Shown here one piece after another: positions 24,388 through 31,792 of a stretch of DNA of 64,000 nt. The notes beneath the pieces are model-generated. The model saw nothing but the letters and a program-made list of their open reading frames with translations. It did no database searches and was not told where the DNA came from. Every line of letters starts with the position of its first letter. Position 1 is the stretch's first letter. This DNA comes from an uncultured Clostridia bacterium (GTDB lineage: Bacteria > Bacillota > Clostridia > Oscillospirales > Ruminococcaceae), in assembly GCA_947389015.1 (NCBI GenBank), contig CANDVA010000001.1:156872-220871 (forward strand), given 5' to 3'. The translations under genes and the position numbers were made by a program.

Positions 24388-26214
24388 ATGAAACTGAGAC
24401 AGGTATTGGCAGCGGTTATGGGGGCGTCTGTTGCTATCGGTTCTTTCGGGAGCGTCGGCGCTTCGGCGGCGGACGTTTCGTGCGCCGAGGGTATCAAGGT
24501 CGCGTATCACACGCGCGACGAAATACGCAATTACCTGAAAAAACACCCGTTTGACATGAACAGACAGGCGGAATACGCGCAAACTCCTGTTACATGGAAA
24601 CCGTATCGGGAGGGCAAACTCAGCGATACCGATCTGAAAGAGGGTCTGAACGCTCTCAACTCCATGCGCTATATCGCGGGGGTCGGAGTAAAGGACGTAA
24701 TACTCTGCCATTACGGCAACGATTATGCGCAAGCGGGCGCACTGGCGTGCTGTATTAACGGCTCGCTTTCACATAATCCCGGCTATATCCAAGGTATGGA
24801 CAGCACGCTGTGGACGTACGCTAAGTTTGGCTGTCAGCAGTCCAATCTGGCGAGCGGATTCAAAAATGTTGCTCATTCGGTAGTGCTCGGGTACTTGTAC
24901 GACACCAACAAGAAGAATATCTCCGCGCTGGGTCACAGACGGTGGTGCCTGAATCCTCCGATGGACGTTACGGGCTTCGGACAGGTCAACAATTTCAGCG
25001 CCATGTACGCTCTCGCCAACGGTTATAAAAACGCTGACAACTACGGCGTATGCTGGCCCGCGCAGAATATGCCGCTCGAATACTTCCCCGCGGACACCGC
25101 GTGGAGCATATCAATGGGTTATAACGTAAACGCCGCAGACGTTAAGGTAACGCTTACAAGGAAGTCCGACGGCGAGGTCTGGACGTTCTCAAGCGAGAGC
25201 GCTGACGGCTATTTCAACGTAAACAACGAGGAATACGGACAGACGGGCTGTATTATCTTCCGTCCCGACGGAGTGGAAAAATTCAGCCACGGCGACGTAT
25301 ACTCGGTAAAAATAACGGGTCTGAATACTCCCGTATCATATAACGTAAGCTTCTTCGGTCTCGACGGCGACGACAGCATATTTTCCGACGACGAAAGCAA
25401 TAACGATACGGACGCGCCCGACGATTCAAGCACTCCCGACGACGGCTCGGATATCGTCTACGAACCCGAGAGCAAGGATTACATTGACGAAGCGACGGGA
25501 ATCGAGATCACCGCCGAAGCAGGAACGTTCCCCGTAAATACAACGCTCAAAGCAGAACCCGTTGAAAGCGGCTGTACACTCACACGCTACACCTGCGACC
25601 TTTCGTTTATCTGCGGCGGTCGGACATATCAGCCGACGTGCGGGGTAAACGTGAGAATTCCCGTACCCGTACAGTTCGTGAGCTGTTCAAATCTGTATGT
25701 TTATCACATTCGGGATAACTCGTATAATTTCGTGAATTCCTCAATAAGCAACGGCTGCGTATCGTTCCGCGCGGACAGCTTCAGCCCATATGTGATATCG
25801 AGCGAAAGGCTTACCGAAGCAGGCGAGCCCGAAGAGGAAAAAACACCCGATGACGACACAGCCCCGACATCGCCCTCAACACCGACCGCTCCGACAGTGA
25901 CCGTACCCGATATTATCGGAAACGTAAGCGGTGTTGACGATACCGAAAGTGCGCCGACCGACAGCTCCGTTCCCGATGAGGACATACCCGAAAGCTCGGA
26001 TAACACCGTAAGCTCCGAAGGCGATATATCCGACAGCAGCGCAAGCAAGCCCGAAAGCGAAAACAACGCCGAGAGCGAGGCGGTCAAGGAAAGCGTAAAC
26101 AGCTATGTGACCATGACCCCTGCCAAGAACCCCGCAACGGGTATTACGGCAGCGTTTCTGCCTCTTATAGCAGTCGGCGCGGCACTGTTTATCGCGTCGC
26201 ATAAGAAAAAGTAA
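24388..26214 (+). CDS. secreted CAP/SCP-domain protein with NPATG wall anchor
   Basis: The 608-aa precursor has a signal peptide ending near VGASA (about residue 28). A CAP-superfamily domain (about 70-225) shows LNALNSMRYIAGV, a GALACCINGSLSH segment with the first active-site histidine, and ALGHRRWCLNP with the second. A beta-domain region, an acidic linker and a ZU5-like or DUF-type module (about 390-470) follow. After a long Ser/Pro/Thr/Glu-rich stalk come NPATG, a hydrophobic helix and a KKK tail, a sortase-type sorting signal. The start at 24388 has AAAAGGGGG upstream. It has its own promoter and terminator. A second protein with the same anchor type is at 51060. Confidence 0.8.
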   Translation: MKLRQVLAAVMGASVAIGSFGSVGASAADVSCAEGIKVAYHTRDEIRNYLKKHPFDMNRQAEYAQTPVTWKPYREGKLSDTDLKEGLNALNSMRYIAGVGVKDVILCHYGNDYAQAGALACCINGSLSHNPGYIQGMDSTLWTYAKFGCQQSNLASGFKNVAHSVVLGYLYDTNKKNISALGHRRWCLNPPMDVTGFGQVNNFSAMYALANGYKNADNYGVCWPAQNMPLEYFPADTAWSISMGYNVNAADVKVTLTRKSDGEVWTFSSESADGYFNVNNEEYGQTGCIIFRPDGVEKFSHGDVYSVKITGLNTPVSYNVSFFGLDGDDSIFSDDESNNDTDAPDDSSTPDDGSDIVYEPESKDYIDEATGIEITAEAGTFPVNTTLKAEPVESGCTLTRYTCDLSFICGGRTYQPTCGVNVRIPVPVQFVSCSNLYVYHIRDNSYNFVNSSISNGCVSFRADSFSPYVISSERLTEAGEPEEEKTPDDDTAPTSPSTPTAPTVTVPDIIGNVSGVDDTESAPTDSSVPDEDIPESSDNTVSSEGDISDSSASKPESENNAESEAVKESVNSYVTMTPAKNPATGITAAFLPLIAVGAALFIASHKKK

Positions 26215-26221
26215 ATACAGC

Positions 26222-26253
26222 GAAACGCCGTGAGGTTCACGGCGTTTCTTTTT
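26222..26253. terminator. terminator between the CAP gene and the WYL pair
   Basis: A 12-bp stem (26222-26233 with 26237-26248, 3-nt loop) is followed by TTTTT; it includes the stop codon of the convergent WYL gene. Confidence 0.8.
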
Positions 26254-27238
26254 GCTCGCTGTCATTAAAGGTAAACTCCGCCTGCCGCGCGACGCGTTCG
26301 GCGGCTTGACGGCGAAATCCCTCGGGAGAGAGTATCTCGACAGCCGCGCCAAAGCTCAGCAGACGTATCAGCAGCTCGGTCTCGTCGGACTTATCATAGT
26401 GCAGTGTTACGACACAGCCGCCGCTTTCAAGATCGCGCTCGGCTCGTTTTTCGTAGCTCGCGAACGCCATTAGAAATCGCTCCACGGCGTTGCGCTCGGG
26501 CGCAACGTACACCGTCACGCTGTTCCGCGGCTTGGTGAACGGTGCGTTCAGACTGCCCGTGAAAAATCTCCCCGTGCGCTCAATCGTGTCTATCCTGCCG
26601 AGATTTATCACACCGCCGCTCGATATCCTGCCGTTTCGGTGCTTACGGGCAAGTACGCGGAGCTTGTCGTTTTTCTCGGAGTACTCGATATTCAGCGGCA
26701 GACAAGTGAAGCATATCCGCTTATCATGCCCCGAGGTATATGATATTTTCAGCAGCTCGCGCGACTTTATCGCCAAGAGTATAACGCGGAAATTCTCACG
26801 ATACCGCGCGTCGGCGTAATCGTCGCCGTCGGTGAATTTATCAAAGTAACGAAAATGCTCACGTCGGTACAGCGGTTTTATATCGGCAAGCTGTTCCTCC
26901 AGGCGGCGGAGCGTTTCATCGTCGAAAAACAGCCGAGATCGGGGATCGGCGAGTTTGGAGCTGAGCCAGCGTTTCTGCAATAAAGTGAGCACCGCGGGCG
27001 GAGAGCTTTCGATTATCCGCGAAAGCGTGCCGTCTACGTTTCGTCGCAGAAGCCCCCAATCCGAGCCGTCCTTTTGCGGGAGGAGCTTCTGCGGAAGAAA
27101 CAGCGCCGAATCACGGAATCCAAGCGAACGGATTAGCTCGTAAACTTCGTCGTCGGTCACGTCTTTTTCCCGCATTGCCCGCGCGGCTATCCGATAATAC
27201 GCGCCGTAGATCTCACTGAATATCGTCATTTTGTTCAC
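26237..27238 (-). CDS. WYL-domain protein, second of a pair
   Basis: The 333-aa protein carries a WYL-type ligand/nucleic-acid sensing domain: LLKISYTSGHDKRICFTCLPLNIEYSEKNDKLRVLARKHRNGR (in pieces), followed by a C-terminal WCX-like module (NSVTVYVAPERNAVERFLMAFASYEK). The N-terminal part is helical and could hold a degenerate HTH. Such proteins are regulators. It overlaps the end of the upstream WYL gene (26 nt if the GTG at 27238 is used, less from ATG 27229), so the pair is made together and may form a heterodimer, as in PafB/PafC. Confidence 0.75.
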   Translation of the reverse strand: MNKMTIFSEIYGAYYRIAARAMREKDVTDDEVYELIRSLGFRDSALFLPQKLLPQKDGSDWGLLRRNVDGTLSRIIESSPPAVLTLLQKRWLSSKLADPRSRLFFDDETLRRLEEQLADIKPLYRREHFRYFDKFTDGDDYADARYRENFRVILLAIKSRELLKISYTSGHDKRICFTCLPLNIEYSEKNDKLRVLARKHRNGRISSGGVINLGRIDTIERTGRFFTGSLNAPFTKPRNSVTVYVAPERNAVERFLMAFASYEKRAERDLESGGCVVTLHYDKSDETELLIRLLSFGAAVEILSPEGFRRQAAERVARQAEFTFNDSEQKETP

Positions 27239-28484
27239 CGCCGTTTCCGTTGTACATTTCGTTCATTCGCCGAATATCATTCTCAAAAAGCTCGCGCGCG
27301 GCGGCGTTTCCGCCCTCGAGCCTGACTATTCTGCCGATAAAGGTCTTGATCCAATGCATGGGCTCAACGGGATCAAACGCGTCTATCGTGAGCTTATACA
27401 GCTCATCGGAGAGCTTTTCGAGCGTGCCGTTCCGCTTTTCACGTTCAATACGGTTGATTATGAACTCCTCTCCCTCGCCTATACGTATCGTGACCTCAAG
27501 CGGCATTACGTTTCCCGTTTCGCGGCGCTCGCCAAATGAGACGCCGAAGCAGCGACTCTCGTTTTTGAGGTACTTTTCATATATAACGTCGAACTCGGCA
27601 AACGCAGCCCCTGTTTTCACCGTGCGTATATAGTCGAGACGGAACGCATTAAAGCGATTGTACAGCGGAATATATGCGACCAGATATCGCCGCCCCGTCT
27701 GCACCGACGCGGAGATACGCATAGGCACGACAAGGTTTTCGCTCTCCTTTTTGGATCGGCTTTTCGCCGAGAATGTATACAGCAGGAGCGTGCATTTTTG
27801 CTCGATAGCCTCAAGAATTTCGGGCAGTATCGCGTCCTCGAGCGTGTGGACGATATAATTATGCTTCATGAAAAAGAGGTCGTTCTCCATACCGACAGAC
27901 TTTAGAACGCTGTTGCCTACAACACCGAATTCGCCTGCCTCTGAGAAGAATTTCACAGCGTCAGCAAGTCCCTCATATTCGCGGAAATACTTGTCAATTC
28001 TATCGGAAGATAATGAAAAAAAAGCTGTTTTACCGCGTTTTTCGGTAATTATCAGACCCTCGGCGACGTATTCCTTTAACTTGTTGCGGACGGTCTGATC
28101 GTCGAAGAAGATACCGTAACGGCTGTCGATCTCGTCCACAAGCTCGCGCAGGGAAAGTGCCCTCCCGTCACACAGCACGTCCTGTATCAAAAAATGCAGC
28201 CGAATATCGTTGTCGGTGAAGCTCTTGGAGTAGAACGCCTTGTAAAGCGGGTTCTCAGAAACATGACCGCTGTCCACCGAAATGGATATCTGCCGTCCGC
28301 GCACGGAATCATCATAGCGCAGGAACTCGCCGAGCCAGCTCTCGACGCGGCGTTTTTCGTCGTCGTAGGTGCGGGCGCTCTTGCGGTCAAAGTCGCCGCG
28401 GACTTTAAAGCCGTAGATAAAAAAGTCGCTGACATAGTCACGGGTTTTTTCAAAATTTTTAATAAGCTCGGAAAAGCCGCCCAT
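27213..28484 (-). CDS. WYL-domain regulator, first of a pair
   Basis: The 423-aa protein has an N-terminal helical region with a winged-helix-like segment (LHFLIQDVLCDGRALSLRELVDEIDSRYG in pieces, then QTVRNKLKEYVAEGLIITEKRGK, about 80-150). A WYL domain (about 225-305, CTLLLYTFSAKSRSKKESENLVVPMRI and YLVAYIPLYNRFNAFRLDYI in pieces) and a WCX-like C-terminus follow. It is probably a transcription regulator responding to a ligand or nucleic acid. The start at 28484 has AAGGAGG upstream. A palindrome-rich repeat lies directly upstream and replaces any recognisable promoter. Confidence 0.78.
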   Translation of the reverse strand: MGGFSELIKNFEKTRDYVSDFFIYGFKVRGDFDRKSARTYDDEKRRVESWLGEFLRYDDSVRGRQISISVDSGHVSENPLYKAFYSKSFTDNDIRLHFLIQDVLCDGRALSLRELVDEIDSRYGIFFDDQTVRNKLKEYVAEGLIITEKRGKTAFFSLSSDRIDKYFREYEGLADAVKFFSEAGEFGVVGNSVLKSVGMENDLFFMKHNYIVHTLEDAILPEILEAIEQKCTLLLYTFSAKSRSKKESENLVVPMRISASVQTGRRYLVAYIPLYNRFNAFRLDYIRTVKTGAAFAEFDVIYEKYLKNESRCFGVSFGERRETGNVMPLEVTIRIGEGEEFIINRIEREKRNGTLEKLSDELYKLTIDAFDPVEPMHWIKTFIGRIVRLEGGNAAARELFENDIRRMNEMYNGNGGEQNDDIQ

Positions 28485-28507
28485 TGATATTCCTCCTTCT
28501 GCCATTG

Positions 28508-28800
28508 TAAATCAGTAAGGTGTTGCATAGAGCGCGGATCACTTTTTCTGCCACCGGTAGAAAAAGTGATTTATCGGTGATTTTGCCAACAGGCAAAATC
28601 ACCGATTTGGGAAAAAACGTGGCACAGGTGTCCTTGTTTTTCCCCAAACCTTTTTAGCGCTTTTTCATATGCCGCTACGCGGCGTTTTGGGCTGCCGCCC
28701 GAACCCGGCAAGGGCTCTGCCCTTGCATCCCGCCAAAGGGACCAGTCCCTTTGGAATCCCGATTTTTTAGTCATAACATTACTGTGCTAAATTCTGATTT
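28508..28800. repeat. palindrome-rich MITE-like element, copy 1
   Basis: This 293-bp element is about 80-85% identical by eye to 45283-45577 in the same orientation. It consists of a series of hairpins: an ATCACTTTTTCT/AGAAAAAGTGAT stem, a GATTTTGCC/GGCAAAATC stem, a GCCGC/GCGGC stem, a GGCAAGGGC/GCCCTTGC-type stem and a CCAAAGGGAC/GTCCCTTTGG-type stem. Its right end AAATTCTGATTT mirrors the left end of copy 2. Its own left end has lost 12 nt between two short ATCAG repeats. No open frame with coding character and no transposase is present; mobilisation in trans is inferred. Confidence 0.7.
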
Positions 28801-28820
28801 GCACTATCTCCTAAACAAAA

Positions 28821-28846
28821 TCAAGCCCCCAAAACGGGAGGCTTGA
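28821..28846 (-). terminator. terminator after the G5/3D gene
   Basis: TCAAGCC and GGCTTGA with adjacent G/C pairs form a stem followed on the minus strand by T-rich sequence. Confidence 0.7.
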
Positions 28847-28853
28847 TAACTTT

Positions 28854-29921
28854 TTATCCGTTGCCCTCGGAGAGCACATAAACGTCAACATACACAGCGC
28901 CCCAATTGCAGCAATCTTCATACGTGTTCATATAAAGGTCTACAAGCGCGTGTCCGTTCATAAGCGCAGAACCGGTGTCGCCCGCTACCGCGTAGCCGTA
29001 TACCATACTTCCGTCCTGCGATACTATGTAAAGCTCGCTCCCGTAAGGGATAACGTTGGGATTAACAGCTACCACGCCGACCTGCGCGCGCCGTCCGCTG
29101 GCAGTGCCCGCGCCTTCATAGGCGGTGTAGGCGGTTGATCTGCCGGAAAGCACTCTTGTGTAATTTGTGGGAATGCCGTTGACTAACGCGACGTCGCTCG
29201 GGCTGTATATTTCCGACGTGGGGTGAGCCGTCACTGCGCCGCGCTCAATAACCATTGTGACGGGCTCCTTGGTGATTTCCTCGCCGAGCTCCTCGGTCTC
29301 TACATACTCACCGTCAATGTAAGTATCGCGGTAATAAGTAGTTCTTACGCCGTTCTCGCCGTATACCAGCACGTTCTCGTATCCAAGAGTGTGCTCGGTC
29401 GTATCAACGTACTCGACCTCGTATTCGATCTCGGTCTCCTCCTGCCGTTCCTCGTAATCGTAACGGGTGATGTTGATCTCCATATCGGGGAACAGCTCCT
29501 CGGAGAATTCGCGGTCTATGATATCGTCCTCGCCAAGGCTCACATCAAGGGCGCTGAGCGCGTCGGATACGTCGCCGCCGACCGTCGCGTAGGACTGCGT
29601 TTCGCCATCGGCGGTCACGCTGACCTCAAACGCGCGGTATATCGTGATATGTCCCTCGTTGTTTGTACCTCTTGTATAGCTTACGCGGTCATTTGCGCCG
29701 AGTTCATAATTCTCCGTGCGGAGAATGGAATATGCGTCCGACTCGTTGGTCTGCACCGTTCTTGTCTGACCCTCGTCGGTAATGTGAACGCTGTTTTTAG
29801 GGTCGACAGAACCTGTCATAAACACGAGCGACACGAGTATTGCGGATAATATCCCGAGCTTGACGAGCTTGCTCCTGAAAAGCAACCTGTTCATTTTTGC
29901 ATTAACTATCTGTGGTTTCAT
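28854..29921 (-). CDS. G5/3D-domain cell-wall protein (YabE/YocH-like)
   Basis: The 355-aa protein has an N-terminal membrane anchor or signal (about 16-37), DUF348-like repeats (ending SILRTENYELGANDRVSY, about 60-130), a G5 domain (about 150-235, with TEHTLGYENVLVYGENGVRTTYYRD in pieces) and a C-terminal 3D domain. The 3D domain shows YGSELYIVSQDGSMVYGYAVAGDTGSALMNGHALVDLYM (in pieces) with the three aspartates that give the fold its name; relatives are lytic murein enzymes such as MltA-like and YocH. It probably remodels peptidoglycan. The start at 29921 follows ACAGGAGGT. Its leader holds an array of WalR-like half-sites. Confidence 0.85.
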   Translation of the reverse strand: MKPQIVNAKMNRLLFRSKLVKLGILSAILVSLVFMTGSVDPKNSVHITDEGQTRTVQTNESDAYSILRTENYELGANDRVSYTRGTNNEGHITIYRAFEVSVTADGETQSYATVGGDVSDALSALDVSLGEDDIIDREFSEELFPDMEINITRYDYEERQEETEIEYEVEYVDTTEHTLGYENVLVYGENGVRTTYYRDTYIDGEYVETEELGEEITKEPVTMVIERGAVTAHPTSEIYSPSDVALVNGIPTNYTRVLSGRSTAYTAYEGAGTASGRRAQVGVVAVNPNVIPYGSELYIVSQDGSMVYGYAVAGDTGSALMNGHALVDLYMNTYEDCCNWGAVYVDVYVLSEGNG

Positions 29922-29949
29922 AATTACCTCCTGTAACAGCCGTGGACAG

Positions 29950-29988
29950 GTTACCGAAAGGTTACAAAATTGTAACAATTTCTTTACA
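29950..29988 (-). promoter_or_regulatory. array of WalR-like half-sites in the G5/3D leader
   Basis: Read on the minus strand, TGTAAA, TGTTAC, TGTAAC and GGTAAC occur in a row, each separated by exactly 5 nt (11-bp period). The first three fit the WalR (YycF) half-site TGTWAH; the fourth has one mismatch. They lie downstream of the promoter, where binding would block transcription. Confidence 0.6.
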
Positions 29989-30029
29989 AATTGCCGTACC
30001 TATCCATGCCCTTTGCCAAGGTTAACGCC

Positions 30030-30058
30030 ATTATAGCGTTTTTTTTCGTAAATGTCAA
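30030..30058 (-). promoter_or_regulatory. sigma-A promoter of the G5/3D gene
   Basis: TTGACA (30053-30058) and TATAAT (30030-30035) on the minus strand, 17-nt spacer; about 100-nt leader. Confidence 0.85.
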
Positions 30059-30103
30059 ACATAAACAGGCGGTTGATTTTATGCATATTTCACAAAATTG
30101 ATT

Positions 30104-30120
30104 TGTAACCATTTTGTAAC
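30104..30120 (+). promoter_or_regulatory. WalR-like box upstream of the G5/3D promoter
   Basis: TGTAAC, 5 nt, TGTAAC: an exact match to TGTWAH-N5-TGTWAH, on the strand opposite to the gene and about 46 bp beyond its -35. The rest of 30121-30300 is A/T-rich with nothing recognisable. Confidence 0.5.
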
Positions 30121-30311
30121 CTTTTGAAAATTTGAGCAAAAAATCCCAATTTTTGTAAATTCCTAAAAATCTTCTTGTAATATTAACTAAAAAGCGGCAC
30201 TTACGGAGTTTTGGTTAAATGCAACAAAAAATCTTTTCATTTGATCAATTGAATTGTGCAGTTGTTACAGCGGATTGTGTATCCGATTTTTTATACCAAA
30301 ATATATTGTAT

Positions 30312-30340
30312 AAAAAAGCGCCGCCCCCACGGGCAGCGCT
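30312..30340 (-). terminator. terminator after the first HPr-like gene
   Basis: A 10-bp stem (30317-30326 with 30331-30340, one T-G pair) is followed by six T on the minus strand. Confidence 0.8.
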
Positions 30341-30366
30341 TTCTTGCTTGTCAAATGTGAATTACA

Positions 30367-30597
30367 TCAGCCTACAACGTAGTCCTTGACCTCGTCGAGG
30401 AAATCGCCGCAGTCGTCGCTGTGGATCTTCAGCTCGAGATCCTTGGAGAGGTCAAGGCTGAAAATACCCATGATGGATTTTGCGTCGATTGCGTATCTGC
30501 CGCTGATAATGTCTACATCATAATCGCATCTTGTAACGATGGAAACGAAATTCTTTACGTCGTCGATCGTATTTATGCGGATCTTTGCAGTTGTCAT
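30367..30597 (-). CDS. HPr-like protein lacking the PTS histidine (paralogue A)
   Basis: The 76-aa protein has the HPr fold pattern ending in KSIMGIFSLDLSKDLELKIHSDD, and Ser41 in AKSIMGI matches the regulatory serine of HPr/Crh. The segment that should hold the phosphorylated His15 reads NTIDDVKN instead of N-x-x-H-A-R-P-A. It therefore cannot pass phosphate in the sugar PTS but could still be a Crh-like regulator phosphorylated by HPr kinase. It is 60% or so identical to the neighbour at 30752. The ribosome site AAAGGAAG is good. It has its own promoter and terminator. Confidence 0.85.
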   Translation of the reverse strand: MTTAKIRINTIDDVKNFVSIVTRCDYDVDIISGRYAIDAKSIMGIFSLDLSKDLELKIHSDDCGDFLDEVKDYVVG

Positions 30598-30656
30598 AAC
30601 AATTACTTCCTTTCGTCATTTGGGGAAATCCCAATAATTACCTGTGGTCTAATACT

Positions 30657-30686
30657 ACTATAGCATAAACTCTCCCGTTTTGTCAA
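30657..30686 (-). promoter_or_regulatory. promoter of HPr-like gene A
   Basis: TTGACA (30681-30686) and TATAGT (30657-30662) on the minus strand, 18-nt spacer. Confidence 0.7.
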
Positions 30687-30751
30687 GAGGATTTTTGACG
30701 AATTTGGGAGCGGCGCAGAACGATTATCGGTACAAAACGCCGATTATATGC

Positions 30752-30988
30752 TTATTCCGCGATAAATTGTTTGATGTCGTCGAGGAACTCGTCAGCCTTT
30801 TCGCCGTCATCGTGAATTACGAGCGTCAGCGTTTTTGTAAGGTCAAGGCTGAATATGCCCATAATCGACTTCGCGTCCACCGCGTATCTTCCCGAAAGAA
30901 GATCGATGTCGAAAACGCACTTGTTCGCCTGCGCCACAAATTCCTTCACATCATCGATCGAATTCAAAATAACCTTGCTTTCTTTCAT
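30752..30988 (-). CDS. HPr-like protein lacking the PTS histidine (paralogue B)
   Basis: The 78-aa protein is a tandem paralogue of the one at 30367: NSIDDVKEFVAQANKCVFDID, then GRYAVDAKSIMGIFSLDL, with Ser41 kept and no histidine in the position of His15 (Asp12-Asp13 instead). It is expressed from its own promoter with an AAAGGCGG ribosome site. The two differ mainly in the last 20 residues, where this one is more acidic. A duplicated Crh-like regulator pair is the most economical reading; other HPr-fold roles cannot be excluded. Confidence 0.85.
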   Translation of the reverse strand: MKESKVILNSIDDVKEFVAQANKCVFDIDLLSGRYAVDAKSIMGIFSLDLTKTLTLVIHDDGEKADEFLDDIKQFIAE

Positions 30989-31066
30989 AAAATCGCCGCC
31001 TTTCTTTGTTTGCGTGTATTTGTATTATGCGTGCCCGAGGCGAGCCTTTTGCTCCCTCTGTAAAAT

Positions 31067-31095
31067 AATATAGCAATAAACGCAAAAATAGTCAA
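31067..31095 (-). promoter_or_regulatory. promoter of HPr-like gene B
   Basis: TTGACT (31090-31095) and TATATT (31067-31072) on the minus strand, 17-nt spacer, back to back with the macro-gene promoter. Confidence 0.6.
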
Positions 31096-31102
31096 TAGCT
31101 TA

Positions 31103-31131
31103 TTGCAAAATTCGTAAGTTTCAAGTATAAT
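31103..31131 (+). promoter_or_regulatory. promoter of the macro-domain gene
   Basis: TTGCAA (31103-31108) and TATAAT (31126-31131), 17-nt spacer; about 150-nt leader with nothing recognisable. Confidence 0.65.
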
Positions 31132-31286
31132 ATAATAGTAGGGGAAATTTTGTTTGGTGGTTTTGCATAAATTTTGTTTGAAACTTTTTGGCACATTGCC
31201 ATACCTATAACGATATCGGGCAAAAAGCGTTTTCACCGAGCCCTACAAAAACACCATATGCGATATAAATGAAAGGATAGATCCAA

Positions 31287-31775
31287 ATGCCCGTTGAAAT
31301 AGTGAGAAACGACATAACCAAAATGGCGGTCGACGCGATAGTCAACGCCGCAAATTCCTCGCTTCTGGGCGGAGGAGGAGTCGACGGTGCCATACACCGC
31401 GCGGCGGGTCCCGAACTACTCGGCGAGTGCCGTCTGCTCGGCGGCTGTAAAACGGGGCAGGCAAAGATAACCGGGGGATATAAGCTGCCGTGCAGGTACG
31501 TTATCCACACGGTGGGTCCGGTGTGGCGAGGCGGAGAGAACGGCGAAGAGGAGCTGCTGATTTCGTGCTACCGCAGCTCGCTGGAACTGGCGAAAAAGCA
31601 CGGCTGTAAAACCGTCGCGTTTCCGCTGATCTCGTCGGGGATATTCGGCTATCCCAAGGACAAGGCGCTTAAGGTCGCTGTGGATACCGCAAACGAATTC
31701 CTCGCCGACAATGAGATGATCGTATATATAGTCATATTCAACAAGGATGTGCCCGAAACGGGCGTCGGTCCGTGA
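31287..31775 (+). CDS. macro-domain protein, ADP-ribose/O-acetyl-ADP-ribose hydrolase-like
   Basis: The 162-aa protein is one MacroD/YmdB-type macro domain: [26 protein letters not shown] (in pieces, residues 16-41), [23 protein letters not shown], and [16 protein letters not shown] near 110. Members hydrolyse O-acetyl-ADP-ribose or remove ADP-ribose from proteins or nucleic acids. The NAAN and [10 protein letters not shown] residues of the active site are intact. The stop codon lies 17 nt before the mtaB start, so the two genes form an operon. Confidence 0.92.
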   Translation: MPVEIVRNDITKMAVDAIVNAANSSLLGGGGVDGAIHRAAGPELLGECRLLGGCKTGQAKITGGYKLPCRYVIHTVGPVWRGGENGEEELLISCYRSSLELAKKHGCKTVAFPLISSGIFGYPKDKALKVAVDTANEFLADNEMIVYIVIFNKDVPETGVGP

Positions 31776-31792
31776 AAACAAGGAGTGATAAG

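Noticed and set aside
26237..28484. WYL accessory genes of a Cas13d or other CRISPR locus
   Set aside because: No Cas gene or repeat array in the neighbourhood.
28508..28800. Protein-coding gene within the palindromic repeat
   Set aside because: Short frames differ between the two copies and are interrupted; conservation follows the hairpins.
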